DNA from: Mytilus californianus
Lineage: Eukaryota > Mollusca > Bivalvia > Mytilida > Mytilidae
Reading direction: 5' to 3'
Assembly: GCF_021869535.1 (NCBI RefSeq)
Contig: NW_026262712.1
Location: 112,589,640 to 112,653,639 of the forward strand
Length of the DNA stretch: 64,000 nt
Shown here: piece after piece, positions 1 through 10,410 of the stretch
Numbering within the stretch: the first letter of the stretch is position 1
How the letters are laid out: every line of letters starts with the position of its first letter
Program-made: the position numbers and the translations under genes
Notes under the pieces: generated by a model
What the model saw: the letters and a program-made list of their open reading frames with translations, nothing else
Database searches by the model: none
Told to the model about the DNA's origin: nothing

Positions 1-720
1 GTAAGTAGATCCTGCTTCACATGTGGCACCTGTCGTGTTGCTTATGTTATTACAAATCCGGTAAATAGTCTAATTCGGTAGGTCATATTCGTTTAAAGGG
101 AAGGGTATTGTAGTTACGACATAAGGAACATATCCGATATCATCTGTGAAATGGTTATTCCATAACGGTCAACCAACTCGTGATGGCGTCCGTAAAATTT
201 ACGAAGGGATGATTTCAACTTCACCATTTGGAACTCTTGGTTTAATAGCTTCTTTGTGAGCAGCAATCCTCTATCAAGGAAACATGATAGGATGATAGCT
301 GAAATCATCTCTTTTGTCGTAAAGTTTTGTTTTCAACCGACCCTCATTGTCAATTTCTAGATGTAAGTCCAGATATGAGGCAGACTTTACTGTATCTGTA
401 GTATCCTTTATCTCTAGTTCGATGGGATAGATTCGTTAAAAATAGTCACTAAATTTTGTATTATTTAGTGAGAGAACATCATCTATATAGCGGAACGTAA
501 AGTTAAAGGATATTGCCAACTTCTTATCTTTCTTCCTAAGAAGGTCCTGTATGAAGTCAGCCTCATAATAATAAAGAAACAAGTCGGCAAGAAGAGGGGC
601 ACAATTGGTTCCCATTGGAATTCCGACAGTCTGTTGAAAAACACGTCGTCCAAACGTAACAAATATGTACATTGGTTCCTTGTAACGTCTATTTGCTTGA
701 CAGGTAGGTCCACTTGACAT
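1..720 (-). pseudogene. Penelope-like reverse transcriptase fragment (copy P1)
   Basis: Read on the minus strand, 720 to 436 encodes the palm core of a reverse transcriptase, with motif GIPMGTNCAPLLADLFLY and the catalytic YIDD followed by VLSLNN. Further down (308 to 114) comes the downstream segment with LTKKLLNQ and LRKFYGRHHELV, which matches the same region of the better preserved copy at 57792-59555. The pieces are in different frames, so the copy is dead. Its 3' end runs off the left edge of the window. The motif style (G-x-PMG-x-x-x-AP, then YxDD) suggests a Penelope-like element. The retroelement call is firm; the class is inferred. Confidence 0.75.
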
Positions 721-990
721 CGACCTTATTTCACGGATCAGTGATCAAGGTAAAAGTTACGTGGTCAAGTCCGTATCTCAGATACTATAAGCTATAGGTC
801 AACTATGTTTGATGTATGTAATGATTGTAAGGTGTACAAGTCCGACTGACAGGTTTCGTCTGACCCTGATCTCAATTTCATGGTTCATTGGACTATGTTT
901 ATTTTTTGTGGTTTTGTCTATTTTTCAGATACAATAGGGCAACTATATTTCATGTATGGAATGATTGTAAGGTGAACATGTCAGTATGGT
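721..990 (+). repeat. Dispersed repeat, 'gtacatgtctgtctgacagg' type, left half
   Basis: Two successive copies of a repeat with the signature 'ctgacaggtttcgtctgacc', a 'catggttcattgg' block and 'aatgattgtaaggtg' are visible (about 775-890 and 920-990). The second copy breaks at 990 and resumes after 2617, so the transposon at 991-2617 sits inside it. I recognise the type as common in mussel intergenic DNA. Confidence 0.65.
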
Positions 991-1690
991 ATGTCCAGTG
1001 CACGATGTTTTGTCTATATTGTCAACATCGCAATATCTACTTTATCGTGTCATAATTGTGTTAACACTGTATCCTATCTATATATATATATATATTCTGT
1101 ACCTTTGTGTTTACATCGTTCACATCGTATACATCGTGATGTTGACAATATCGTGTTTACATCGTTCACATCGTTAACATCGTATAAATGTTGTGTATCA
1201 AGTCTATACCTTTGTGTTTACATCGTTCACATCGTATACATCGCAATGTCAACAATATTGTGTCAACATCGTGTTTATATTGTATTTCGAGTCTATACTT
1301 TTATGTTTACATCGTTCTCATTGTATACATCGTGATGTTGACAATAGCGTGTTTACATCGTTCACATCGTCAACATCGTATCAATGTTGTGTTACAAGTC
1401 TATACCTTCGTGTTTACATCGTTCACATCGTATACATCGCAATGTTGACAATATCGTGTCAACATCGTGTTTATATTGTATATCGATTCTATACTTATGT
1501 GTTTACATCGTTCACATCGTATTCATTGCAATGTTAACAATATCGTGTTAACATCGTTCAAATCGTATTAATGTTGTGTAACAAGTCTATACTTTTGTGT
1601 TTACATCGTTCACATGGTATACATAGCAATGTTAACAATATAGTGTCAATATCAATAACTTTTAATAAAAAAACGTTGCTTTTATAGTTA
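991..1690 (+). repeat. Left arm: tandem repeat of about 90-108 bases
   Basis: The marker 'tctatac' (or 'tctgtacc') recurs at 1096, 1203, 1292, 1399, 1488 and 1586, giving periods of 88-108 bases. Each unit is built from shorter 'tttacatcgttcacatcgta' blocks. A short (TA)n run lies at about 1079-1096. The open frames seen here in several phases are a by-product of the repeat and are not genes. Confidence 0.8.
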
Positions 1691-1829
1691 TTAGTATAGT
1701 CTTTAATTTATTTTGTCATATCCTGTTTATATTCTTTCCATATATTTCTTATGTGTTTACATCACATGCCACATTGCAGTGCTCTTACTATATAGTTTTC
1801 AACATAGCGTTTATATTGCTTAATAATAA

Positions 1830-2174
1830 ATGTTTAAAAAAATTCTAGCGGCATTGAGAATAGTTGTAAACAAAATGCATTTTGCAAATTATATAGACAA
1901 ATCGTGTCGACTAAATGTCAATCCATACACAGATGAACAATTCAAAAATATCAACACAGAAGCATGTGAACAGACATTTCAATTCATTGCGAAATATAAA
2001 TATGCAACAAAACATATATCACATGGAAAATACAATTTGTTTATGTTAAAGCTTTCTGACATGTTTAATATGGATCGACTTGTAAGAAATAATAAAAAAA
2101 ATCCAAGTGTTAGTCCTCTAGCTTATGTTAATGACAACACCTACAATAATGATTTACTATATAATTTATATTAA
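1830..2174 (+). pseudogene. Possible transposase C-terminal remnant
   Basis: This is a 114-codon frame running from ATG to TAA. The middle reads NTEACEQTFQFIAKYKYATK, then KYNLFMLKLSDMFN, and ends in a Lys/Asn-rich tail. The pattern 'E-CEQ-F-F-KY... hydrophobic LRL-D-N' resembles the C-terminal end of uncharacterised transposase-type proteins in invertebrates, possibly the KDZ group; that is from memory and not tested. It sits between the two inverted repeat arms, where a transposase would be expected. It is much too short to be an active transposase and is presumably a 5'-truncated remnant. I see no conserved catalytic residues. Confidence 0.4.
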
Positions 2175-2344
2175 TAATTATTTAGTTTATTATGTATTAC
2201 TTATCAATTTAATTCTGTTCATTTGCTACTTATCTGTAAAAGTTTTTGTGCGCAGGAAAAGATAAAAAAAAAATTAGAAAAGAAATTCATTTAAAAAAAA
2301 TACTCATATTCATAAAATAGAAATGATCTTAAGTCATCTTTACC

Positions 2345-2617
2345 GCAATTACAATGTAAACGATGTAAACAGTGTACAACAGTTGTTACAATGTAAACGA
2401 TGTTGACACAATATAGTGGTAACATTGTTAATATGGAGATGTAAACGATGTAAACACGATATCTTTACAACATTGTATAATCGCGATGTTAACAATGTCA
2501 ACGATGTAAACAATATGTAAGAGTTCAGACAATGTAAACGATGTGGACACGATATCAGGTTAACATTGTAAATATCGCGATGTCGACAATATTGATTAAA
2601 TATTGTGCACTGGACAT
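2345..2617 (-). repeat. Right arm of the transposon-like unit
   Basis: The blocks 'acaatgtaaacgatgt' and 'gttgacacgatatc' recur. They are the reverse complement of the left-arm units. The outer end (about 2560-2617) pairs with 991-1050. The order of sub-blocks matches 10167-10410. Confidence 0.75.
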
Positions 2618-3420
2618 GGATGAGTCTGGTAGGTTTCATCTGACCTCGACCTCATTTCCATGGTTCATTTAGATTTTTTTGCTTTTTGTGGTTTGGTATA
2701 TTTCTCACATATTATAATCAAAAGGTATACTAAGTATATGGAACAATTGTGAGGTTTACATGTCTGTCTGACAGGTCTCATACTAGGTCCGGGAACACAA
2801 TTATCGTCCTTTGATTTTCGTTGTCCACGAATATAGTCCCTAGTGTGGAAGGTGTGTTACTTGCAATTTTTTTATACCCCTTCCAAATTTATTTATTTGT
2901 ATTTTATGCATCAAATAGCAAGTAGGGGGATGAAATTACATTGTAAAAAAATTTGGGTTATGAATTTTAAAGTAAAGTAGTGATTTGGTCCAGCTGAAAA
3001 AGTTACAAATTAGCATTTCGGAAGCTGTCAAAAGATTTCAAGACCCCCTTAACATAGAATTGTCCATATTCTGAGTTAGAGCTGATGAAGTTTTCTATAA
3101 TTTTGATATAATTTGTCCCAAAAGTAGTACAACACACTGTAAAAATATTATTGAGAAAGCGCAGGTGGGATTTTTTTAATTTTTATTTATTGTCTAAAAA
3201 AATGCACTACGAAATAACTGTGGTATCGGACCATATGACCCTGATATCAATTGCATGGTTCATAGGTCAAAGATCAGTTTTCAAAATTTTGTCAGTTTAT
3301 CAGATACTTTAAAGCAATATATCAACTATATTTGGTATATGGAATTATTGTAGGGTGTACATGTCTGTCTGGCTGGGTTCATATGACCTTGAACTCATTT
3401 TCATTGAACATTGGTAATAA
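2618..3420 (+). repeat. Dispersed repeats, continuation and further copies
   Basis: The repeat broken at 990 resumes with 'tctggtaggtttcatctgac' at about 2625. Related copies of 'acatgtctgtctg' followed by 'catatgacc' or 'catactagg' occur at about 2757 and 3358. Between 2860 and 3180 lies another widespread mussel sequence ('ataccccttccaaattta', 'gtagtacaacacactgt'). No gene is seen. Confidence 0.55.
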
Positions 3421-5050
3421 TAATTTTATGTGATACTTGAAGTAAAACCTGCATACTACACACTTTCAACATGAATTTAATGATAAGTAAAAACAGGTGA
3501 GACATGTCAGCGTGTGCTTGCATGTTTTTAAATAAAACAATTTTTGCCACTTTTATTTAACTGTTAATATTTTACATTTTATTTATATATATATGTTTTT
3601 AATATACTATAAGATAATAATAATAAGCACATTTAGTTTAAATGGGAGAATGTTTTAAAGAGGACTTCATGAGTGAGTACATCCTTAAAGGGGCACTAGC
3701 TGTCAAATTAATGTTCATCGATTTGACTCAAATCCTCATATTTGATTTATAACCATGTAAACATTTGTCCAAATTATAAAAAAGTCTAGAATAAAGTATT
3801 TACAGGGCATGAGCTCGATATTATGTAGATTCGTTTCGTGTATATTTTAGTCTTGACGCCATCTAATTAACTATCGAGTTGACCTCCGAATACCTCAGAT
3901 GGTCATATAAGCGATATAAACATAAATATAGATATAAATAGAAGTGAACTCGTGTAATTGGATTTTTCTAAGTCTGTTTATTTTCTTATTATAGATTAAA
4001 AATATATGTTAATCATCGTTTTTAGCTGTATAAGAATGATTTTTTGTGGACCGAATCAGTAAATCAGATGATTTGTCTTTGTTTTTTATTATGCATTGTT
4101 GACTTGTTGACTTGTTTGTCTTTTTGGTCTCTTTTTGGTTTTTTCCATCATGCGTCATTGTTATTTTGACTGCGAGTTTTGAATGACACCTTCGAATCTT
4201 CCATCTCTTTTTTTATTCAATGAATCAATCGTTTGAATATGTTTACGAATGCTTTAAAGTGACAAAGCTTTGAAAGAAAGAGAATATGAAAGTCCTTAAA
4301 TATAAGCCGTCCAATAACTCATCATTTAAAAACCAGAACCACTCTTAAATGACAACCCTAATGACTAGGAATTTGTAACGTTTTTTTTTTATTTAAAGAA
4401 TATGAAGAATTGTCTGATGAAAAAAGGTTATTATATATTTCAGATTTGTTCTTTATTTAGAAAAAACCATGGATATATTCGACTGGACGTAAATATTATT
4501 TTGATGATATACGAGTTGCTTAATCTTTAGTTTTCTTTTTATTGTTTTTGTTGACTGTTGTTTTTCACCTTTGTATATTAACTGCTTTTTTTTTAAAGAT
4601 ATTTGATTCTATTATTTTATATATCTATTAATTCATCAAATACAATGCACTTTATAATATATATTTGTCATGTCCATTTCTATCAAACATCCAACAATAC
4701 AAACAATTTGTTTTGTTCTACATTTTTTGCTACTTATATAATTAAATACACGACAACAGAAAGATAATCAGTTCGTCTGTACGTAAAACTTCCTTTAATT
4801 GCATCGTGTGACATGATTAAGATAATTGGTCATTCAATAGTTGAGATATTCATTCTTTGGTACTGACCTGATATATTTTTTTTTAAATTATCTGTTCAAA
4901 AATTCTGAAATTACAAAGAATCTAAGGTTTCAACTCAATGAAAAAAAATGATTAAATGAATTTGGCTGCTCTTTTAAGAGTCCTGACCTTTGTACGTAGT
5001 TACATATTCTTGATTTTAGAACTTTTGGTTTGAGTGTTTCTGGTGGAAGA
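3421..5050. other. No gene recognised
   Basis: AT-rich sequence with homopolymer runs. I see no reading frame with protein-like content and no tandem array. Short stretches near 4080-4150 resemble decayed repeat tails. Confidence 0.5.
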
Positions 5051-5069
5051 ATACTCAGAGAGGCGCCTT

Positions 5070-5450
5070 GGATGATAGAAAAAAGTAAAATCACAAAAAT
5101 ACCGAACTCCGAGGAAAATTCAAAAAGGAAAGTCCCTAATCAAATGGCAAAATCAAAAGCTCAAACACATCAAACGAATGGATAACAACTGTCATATTCC
5201 TGACTTGGTACAGGCATTTTCTTTTGTAGAAAATGGTGGATTAATAAAGGCAACATTAGTATACCGGTGTTCGAAACTCATAAATCGATAGAGATAAAAA
5301 CAAATCCGGGTTACAAACTAAATCTGAGGGAAACGCATTAAACCTGGTTTTAAAGCTAGCTAAACCTCTCACTTGTATGACAGTCGCATCAAATTCCATT
5401 ATATTGACAACGATGTGTGAACAAAAAAAACAGAAATGTTCATTCATTTA
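5070..5450 (+). repeat. Dispersed repeat A, long copy
   Basis: The signature runs 'ataccgaactccgaggaaaa', 'ggaaagtccctaatcaaatg', 'cacatcaaacgaatgg', 'catattcctgacttgg', 'cacttgtatgacagtcgcat' and 'acaacgatgtgtgaaca'. The same ordered blocks recur at 11370-11515, 26200-26720, 46645-47105, 54780-54965 and 57640-57720. A minus-strand frame at 5256-5447 falls inside it and is not a gene. It is probably a non-autonomous mobile element. Confidence 0.75.
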
Positions 5451-6130
5451 CAATCACGTTTCAGGTTAAACGTTTGGTAAGAGTAGGGTTAAGTTATTGA
5501 GTTCGATAGTTTCCCATGAAATTGTGATATTAACTTGACACTAAGAATTTTGTTGTGCACTTTTTAAATATATGTCAAGTTAGGTATACTACCATGATTT
5601 CGCAGCTTAATGAATATGGGAGTGATATTGTTTTTGTTTGTTTTGTTTTGTTTTTGTCTAGAGGGAAGCGTCCTATGGACATACATTCTTTTTTGTTGTT
5701 GTTGTTTCTTGCGTATATATATAATACGTCATTAAAGAATTAACATATAACCAACCGTGCGAGGGCTGTATAGCCAGTCAAGGTAGTTGCAAACTCCCAT
5801 CATCATTAACATATTAATGAGTCAGGCATGACTATATACAATCATAATTTATTTTTTTATTCATCATATATTTCTGGAATATTTATTCTGACACGGTTAA
5901 AAAAAGGTATCCTTACCAAAACGAAATTCAAGCAAAATGAAAGCTTTAATAAAAAAAAAAAAAAAATTATACCTCATCGTTTATAGATTATTACTTATTA
6001 TGAGCTTCTGTGCATGTTTTAATGGTCATTGATATTACATCTTATGCAATTGCTTTATCTTTTACAAATCTTAACGGAGCCAGACAGTGTGACAACAACT
6101 TCTGAGATTAAATTTAATGCAATAGTCTTA
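5451..6130. other. No gene recognised
   Basis: A T-rich stretch and a poly(A) run (about 5949-5967) are present. The short frames are not protein-like. Confidence 0.5.
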
Positions 6131-6620
6131 GTTCCTCTCTTTTTAATTCACCTGACCCAAATGGCGAAGTTAGTTTTTCTCGTCCTTTGGCGTCCATCGT
6201 TGTCTGTTAACTTTTACAAAAATCTTCTCCTCTGAAACTATTTGCTTAAATTTTACCACATTTGGAGACAATCATCATTTAGGTATCCAGTTTTAAAAAT
6301 GTGTCCCAAGACCCCTTAAATGACGATGTTTACTCGTTTTATATGTTTTTTGCAAAAACTAAAAAAACATAGAATAAACAAATTGTAAAGGTTAACAGAA
6401 AATATCCACAATGTTTGAGATTGTCCTTTGTTGAAGATGCACATAGCCCTAGGTAAGCGACACAATGTCATTGGAGTCTCTGTTTTGTTTTTACTAGGAC
6501 AAGCGGTAAGCGGAGGATAGGGTACTCACCATAGTGCAATGCAATAAAACATGTCATGTTAACGAACACCTCCTTATGTAACAGCCTTTATCTCCCTCGA
6601 AGGTCAAAGGAAAAATGCCG
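6130..6620 (+). repeat. Dispersed bivalve-type repeat
   Basis: The blocks 'aattcacctgacccaaatgg', 'acttttacaaaaatcttctc' and 'ggagacaatcatcatttagg' are ones I recognise from widespread bivalve repeats. The copy is diverged. No coding potential. Confidence 0.5.
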
Positions 6621-6639
6621 TTCATGTTACCAGCATATT

Positions 6640-7340
6640 GATATGAAAATAATAAGATGTAGTATAATTGCCAATGAGACATCTATGTACCAGAGACCTA
6701 TTAACATCGAAGTTAACATGTATAGGTAACCGTATGGCCTAAACAATGAGCAAATGAGCACATCGCAAAGTAAGCTATAAAAAGGCCCCGAAATGACAAA
6801 TGTAAAAAAAAACAAACGAGAAAACTAACGGCCTGATTTACGTACAAATATATTAACGAAAAACAAAAAATATATATGATATACAGCAACAAACGACAAC
6901 CACTGAATTACAGGCTCCTGGCTTGGGACAAACGCATACAGAATATGTCGGGTTTACCATGTTTGTTGGCGCTAAACCCTACTCCTGAACTCGGACAGTG
7001 GTGTAACAGTAACATAAAAATAAACTATAAAAATCAGTTAAAAAGAATTTAACTCTACAGATTGATACAAAGCACACAAAAACCCTTACAAAAACACAAA
7101 AGACACACAGTACAGATCTTAGAGTACTCGCATTTACTGGAAGCTAGTTCAAAGCTGATGACAACTACTAACAATAAAACATCCTGCGTCTAAGACTAAA
7201 ATATCAATCAGTAGACATCCAAAATCCAATGGATCTAATGTAAAGACGTCATTAACAGCCAGAGAAAAACATGACATTGTGCAAAACCAAAAGATAGGTA
7301 TCGACATATTGCAGAACCGTTAAGTTACAGATGAGTATAC
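6640..7340 (+). repeat. Dispersed repeat B, long copy
   Basis: The blocks are 'aagatgtagtataattgcc', 'gagacatctatgtaccag', 'ggtaaccgtatggcc', 'caatgagc', 'ataaaaaggccccgaaatga' and 'gaaaactaacggcctgattt', followed by 'aaacgacaaccactgaatta'. The same ordered blocks are at 11105-11330 and 30490-31070. Fragments are at 27655-27720 (minus), 46556-46640 and 63370-63450 (minus). Confidence 0.75.
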
Positions 7341-7422
7341 CAATATAATTTAGTTTTGTTTTAATTTACTGATAACAAAATCAATACTTTTATACAGATA
7401 ACAACAACATTTAAAGGTCTAC

Positions 7423-7488
7423 AGTGCCTTGCAAAAATAAATTTACAACTCTGGCGCACGAGTTGTAATTTTATTTTTGCATGGCACT
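7423..7488. repeat. Near-perfect inverted repeat with GC-rich loop
   Basis: The left arm begins AGTGCCTTGCAAAAATAA and ends TTACAACTC. The right arm is its reverse complement apart from one mismatch and one extra A. The arms are about 28 bases long, separated by the 8-base loop TGGCGCAC. The sequence could form a stable hairpin or cruciform. Confidence 0.85.
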
Positions 7489-8013
7489 CCAGGGCTTCCG
7501 ATAATTACAGTGTTGAATTGGTAACCTTTTTCGAAAACGTTTATTTAAAGGACCGATAAGTTAACCCGGATCGTATCTAAATTTACGGTCTCGGTAAACA
7601 ATATCATCGTTATATTAGGATGTGCTATCCCGTTTGTAATAAGTCTTACAGCCTAAATTCCTAACAAAATCTGTGTATGTGTTGAAGAATTTAGTAAATA
7701 TTTTAATTGTAATAAGAGGTAACAAAATCTTTGACTCTATAATTTACAATAGAGTGCGTTCATCATCATACCTGCTACATAGGGTTTTGTAGATTTCACT
7801 ACTGGACGTATATCTAGTCTAGCCGCTAAATAGATCTAGATAGCTTATCTACAGAATCCAAACTGGCGTCGGAAATGTTATTACTCATGACGTCATTTTG
7901 ATAGGCTATGTACGTTCAACACACATTCCACATTGATAGATATCTAAGGCATCCATACAATTATGACTATGGTTTTACAAGTGAAGCAGGGACTGCTGAC
8001 TCTTCCGTAGCAC
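7489..8013. other. No gene recognised
   Basis: Unassigned AT-rich DNA between the hairpin and the minisatellite. Confidence 0.5.
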
Positions 8014-8449
8014 ATGCCGTCACCTCGTGATTTTAGCTTGCCCTCACCTCTGGTATATAGTGTGCCGTCACCTCTGGGTTTTAGCATGCCGTCACCTCTG
8101 GTATATAGTATGCCGTCAACTCTGGGTTTTAGCATGTCGTGACCTCTGAAATAAAGTAAGCCGTCAACTCTGGGTTTAAGCATACCGTCACCTCTAGTTT
8201 TTAGCATGCCGTCACCTCTGGTATATAGTTTGCCGTCTCCTCTGGTATATAGTTTGTCGTCACCTCTGTTTTTTATTAGCATGCCGTCACCTCTTGTACA
8301 TAGTTTGCCGTCACTTCTGGTTTTTAGCATACCGTCACCTCTGGTATATAGTTTGCCGTCACCACTGGTGTTACTATGCCGTCACCTCTGGTATATAGTT
8401 TGGCGTCACCTCTTGTTTTTAGCATGCCGTCACCTCTAGTTTTAAGTAG
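8014..8449. repeat. 24-base minisatellite, about 18 units
   Basis: The unit is of the type 'atgccgtcacctctggtata' plus 'tagt', and it alternates with a variant ending 'gggttttagc' or 'gtttttagc'. Because 24 is a multiple of three, frames stay open on both strands. The minus strand reads L-Y/K-T-R-G-D-G-M/K repeated, with an RGD tripeptide in most units; the plus strand reads MPSPLVYSL. A few units have indels (for example near 8275 and 8365) that shift the frame. I treat it as a non-coding minisatellite. Confidence 0.85.
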
Positions 8450-8550
8450 TGTTCGTGTTGCTCGGTCTTTAGTTTTCAGTATGTACTGTTTTATTGTTTG
8501 TTTTTTCGACGTTTTTATTTTTGCCATGGTGTAGTCTTTTTTAATACAAC
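8450..8550 (+). repeat. Retroelement 3'-tail-like fragment
   Basis: 'gtgttcgtgttgctcggtct', then 'ttagttttcagtatgta' and 'tttttgccatggtgtagtc', matches the tail-type repeat seen again at 20090-20190, 27180-27350 and, inverted, at 45890-46010. Confidence 0.55.
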
Positions 8551-8559
8551 TTGTGGTTT

Positions 8560-9725
8560 TTATAGCTCACTTGGTATGTTTTTGTTTAGACTAGTTATTT
8601 TTTGTATTGTGGTGAATAACCATTCGATAAGTTCTATCGCTTCACAGTTGCACAACAGTGGGTTGTCTTCAAGGAATATTTTTAACTTTTTCTTTCTTAA
8701 TCTCTTTTGTGCAGCATTAATACGGTCTGTAACACTTTTACTTAGATATCGAATTTTGTTACTTTTGACACTAATTTCACACAAATTAGAAAATGTATTC
8801 ATATCTATAGGAAAAAATTAAAATCACAAAAGTACTGAACTCGGAGAAAAATTCAAAAAGGAAAGTCGGAAAGTCAATAAATTTGTTCTTCTCAAAATTA
8901 ATTGTCTTTAAAGATTCTCTTTGTGAATTTAAGAGTTTCTTATGTAGATGTTCAAGTCCATTATCTGATATATCTAATTCTTCTAATTCTTTTAACTCCG
9001 TAAAAAAACGCCCCTCTGTATCTGAAGCTAAGCCTATGTTAATTCAAAATTACTTATCAATATAGTTTTAGGTTTTTTTAATCGTGCTAACAAACCTATG
9101 CTTAAATCTGAACATGGAATCCCTACCATACTCAGAGCAGTTACATTGTCCATTCCTAGCATTGCCCCAACACATCTGTTAAATGTTGTGTGAGAAATGT
9201 TCAAAACTGTCAAATGGTCGGCATGTTTCACGTTTAGAAAAAGCGTAGATACAATACGCATAGATTAAAACAAAATATCCAATACTTTTAGACTTCGGGG
9301 GACGGTAACGCTAATTATGGTGTCCTCTGGTAATCGTAATTCTTCTTTCTGATTCATCAAATTCGATCCGTTGAAAACCTTCAAGTTATAAAACAGGTTA
9401 GACAATGCGGTATCAATTTCTATATCTAACGTATAAAGCTGGTTGTATGAAAAATCTATATACTGAACACAGTTACCGTACTTATAATTTTCAGAAAACG
9501 ATTTTTCTATGTTTATTATAAAGTTTTTTGTAAGTCTTATATTCTTTACACAAATATTTCCGAGGTACCTAACATTCGCCCGACAATCTGTTTGGTCCTG
9601 TTTTCAGACCAGACAAATCAATCAAATCCATTACCCTATCTGTAAAGCCATCCAGTGCAAACAAATTAGACGTATTTAGATATTTTGCATTGTCAATTGA
9701 TATTACAAATTTCTTTTTCACAACC
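8560..9725 (-). pseudogene. Divergent LRR receptor (TLR-like) pseudogene
   Basis: Read from 9725 down, the minus strand gives consecutive LRR-like peptides in shifting frames: NTSNLFALDGFTDRVMDL, then NICVKNIRLTKNF and QYIDFSYNQLYTL, then LTVLNISHTTFNRC (9261-9034), then LEELDISDNGLEHL (about 8900-9010). It ends in an LRR C-terminal cap, DNPLLCNCEAIELIEWLF (8802-8560). The CNC followed by a WL motif is typical of TLR caps. I see no membrane segment or TIR after it; a stop and then retroelement tail follow. A piece of repeat A is inserted at 8805-8880. The 9725 boundary abuts retroelement copy P2. It differs clearly from the other TLR copies here, so it belongs to a separate lineage. Confidence 0.65.
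8805..8880 (+). repeat. Repeat A fragment inside the LRR pseudogene
   Basis: 'aaatcacaaaagtactgaac', 'tcggagaaaaattc' and 'aaaaggaaagtc' match the start of repeat A. It separates the LRR codons from the C-terminal cap codons. Confidence 0.6.
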
Positions 9726-9744
9726 TATTTATCTTTTTTTGGGG

Positions 9745-10165
9745 GGGAAATCATACTATCATAAAATATATGAGACGAACATAACCCGTATCATGCCAAC
9801 AACTGGTTTTAGAATAAATGTGTTTTTTTCCGATGCAAGGACCCTATGAGTGAATCAATATTAATTCCAAAATATGCCATCGTTAATATCCCTTCTGAAT
9901 AAATCTGTTTAAAAATTTTAGCTCTTGAAATGAATGCCGACATTTTTGTGCTTTGTAAAGAATTACCATACAAGATTGGATGTGAAATACCTGAACGTAT
10001 AAGATGTCTGAATGTTGATTTAAATTAACGAATGATGTCCTTGTACCAATGATAAAATTTAGTAAATGTTTTGACTAGTTTGTGATATCGAAAACCATGA
10101 TGTAATAATTTTTCTGTAATACAGTGATTTCTTTCGTTAAAATCAAACACATTGTTACATACACG
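9745..10165 (-). pseudogene. Penelope-like element fragment (copy P2)
   Basis: On the minus strand this matches the 3' part of the element at 57730-60200, base for base over long blocks: 'gctcgtgtatgtaacaatgt' at its 5' side (complement of about 10145-10165), then the region before the stop, then the 3' untranslated start with 'accagttgttggcatga' (complement near 9800). It is the closest relative of P7 in the window. It is cut at 10165 by the lone transposon end. Confidence 0.75.
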
Positions 10166-10166
10166 A

Positions 10167-10410
10167 GCAGTATGTAAGAGATGTTACAATGTAAACGACG
10201 TTAACATGATATCGTTTAAACATTGTTGATATCGTGATGTTAACGATTTAAACACAATATCGTTACTATAGTGTATACATCGCGATATTAACGATGTCGA
10301 CGATGTAAACAATATATATAAGAGTTCCTACAATGTTAACGATGTTGACACGATATCGTGTTAACATTGTAAACATTGCGATGTAGACAATATTGTTTTT
10401 ACATTGTGCT
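10167..10410 (-). repeat. Lone right end of the 991-2617 transposon family
   Basis: The block order follows 2345-2617: 'tgttacaatgtaaacgacg', a run of 'gttaacgatgt' type, 'caatatatataagagttcc', 'gttgacacgatatcgtg', 'gcgatgtagacaatattg', and an end at 'cattgtgctgg' where 2617 has 'tattgtgcactgg'. No matching left arm is seen nearby, so it is a solo or truncated end. Confidence 0.65.

Larger units (their letters stand above)
991..2617. mobile_element. DNA-transposon-like unit with tandem-repeat inverted ends
   Basis: The outer 13 bases are a perfect inverted pair: ATGTCCAGTGCAC at 991-1003 and GTGCACTGGACAT at 2605-2617. The inverted similarity continues inward through 'atattgtcaacatcgc' (left) against its complement (right). 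Both arms then become arrays of 'acatcgt/acatcgc' repeats in opposite orientation (991-1690 and about 2345-2617). The interior holds one short reading frame (1830-2174) that looks like the end of a transposase. The flanks carry AGTATGGT (983-990) and AGTCTGGT (2623-2630), a possible 8-base target duplication with one mismatch, though five bases lie between the right arm and its copy. The unit interrupts a dispersed repeat, as expected for an insertion. Confidence 0.6.

Noticed and set aside
986-1537. Several overlapping open frames of 60-114 codons on the plus strand
   Set aside because: They follow the tandem repeat and read as Cys/His/Ser/Thr-rich repeats in several phases. No start context or domain. 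They are by-products of the satellite arm.
2349-2639. 96-codon minus-strand frame
   Set aside because: Lies in the right repeat arm and has the same repeat-derived composition.
8206-8527. Possible repetitive secreted protein with RGD units
   Set aside because: Frames are open on both strands only because the unit is 24 bases. Indels break them and there is no signal peptide. Kept as a minisatellite with low interest.
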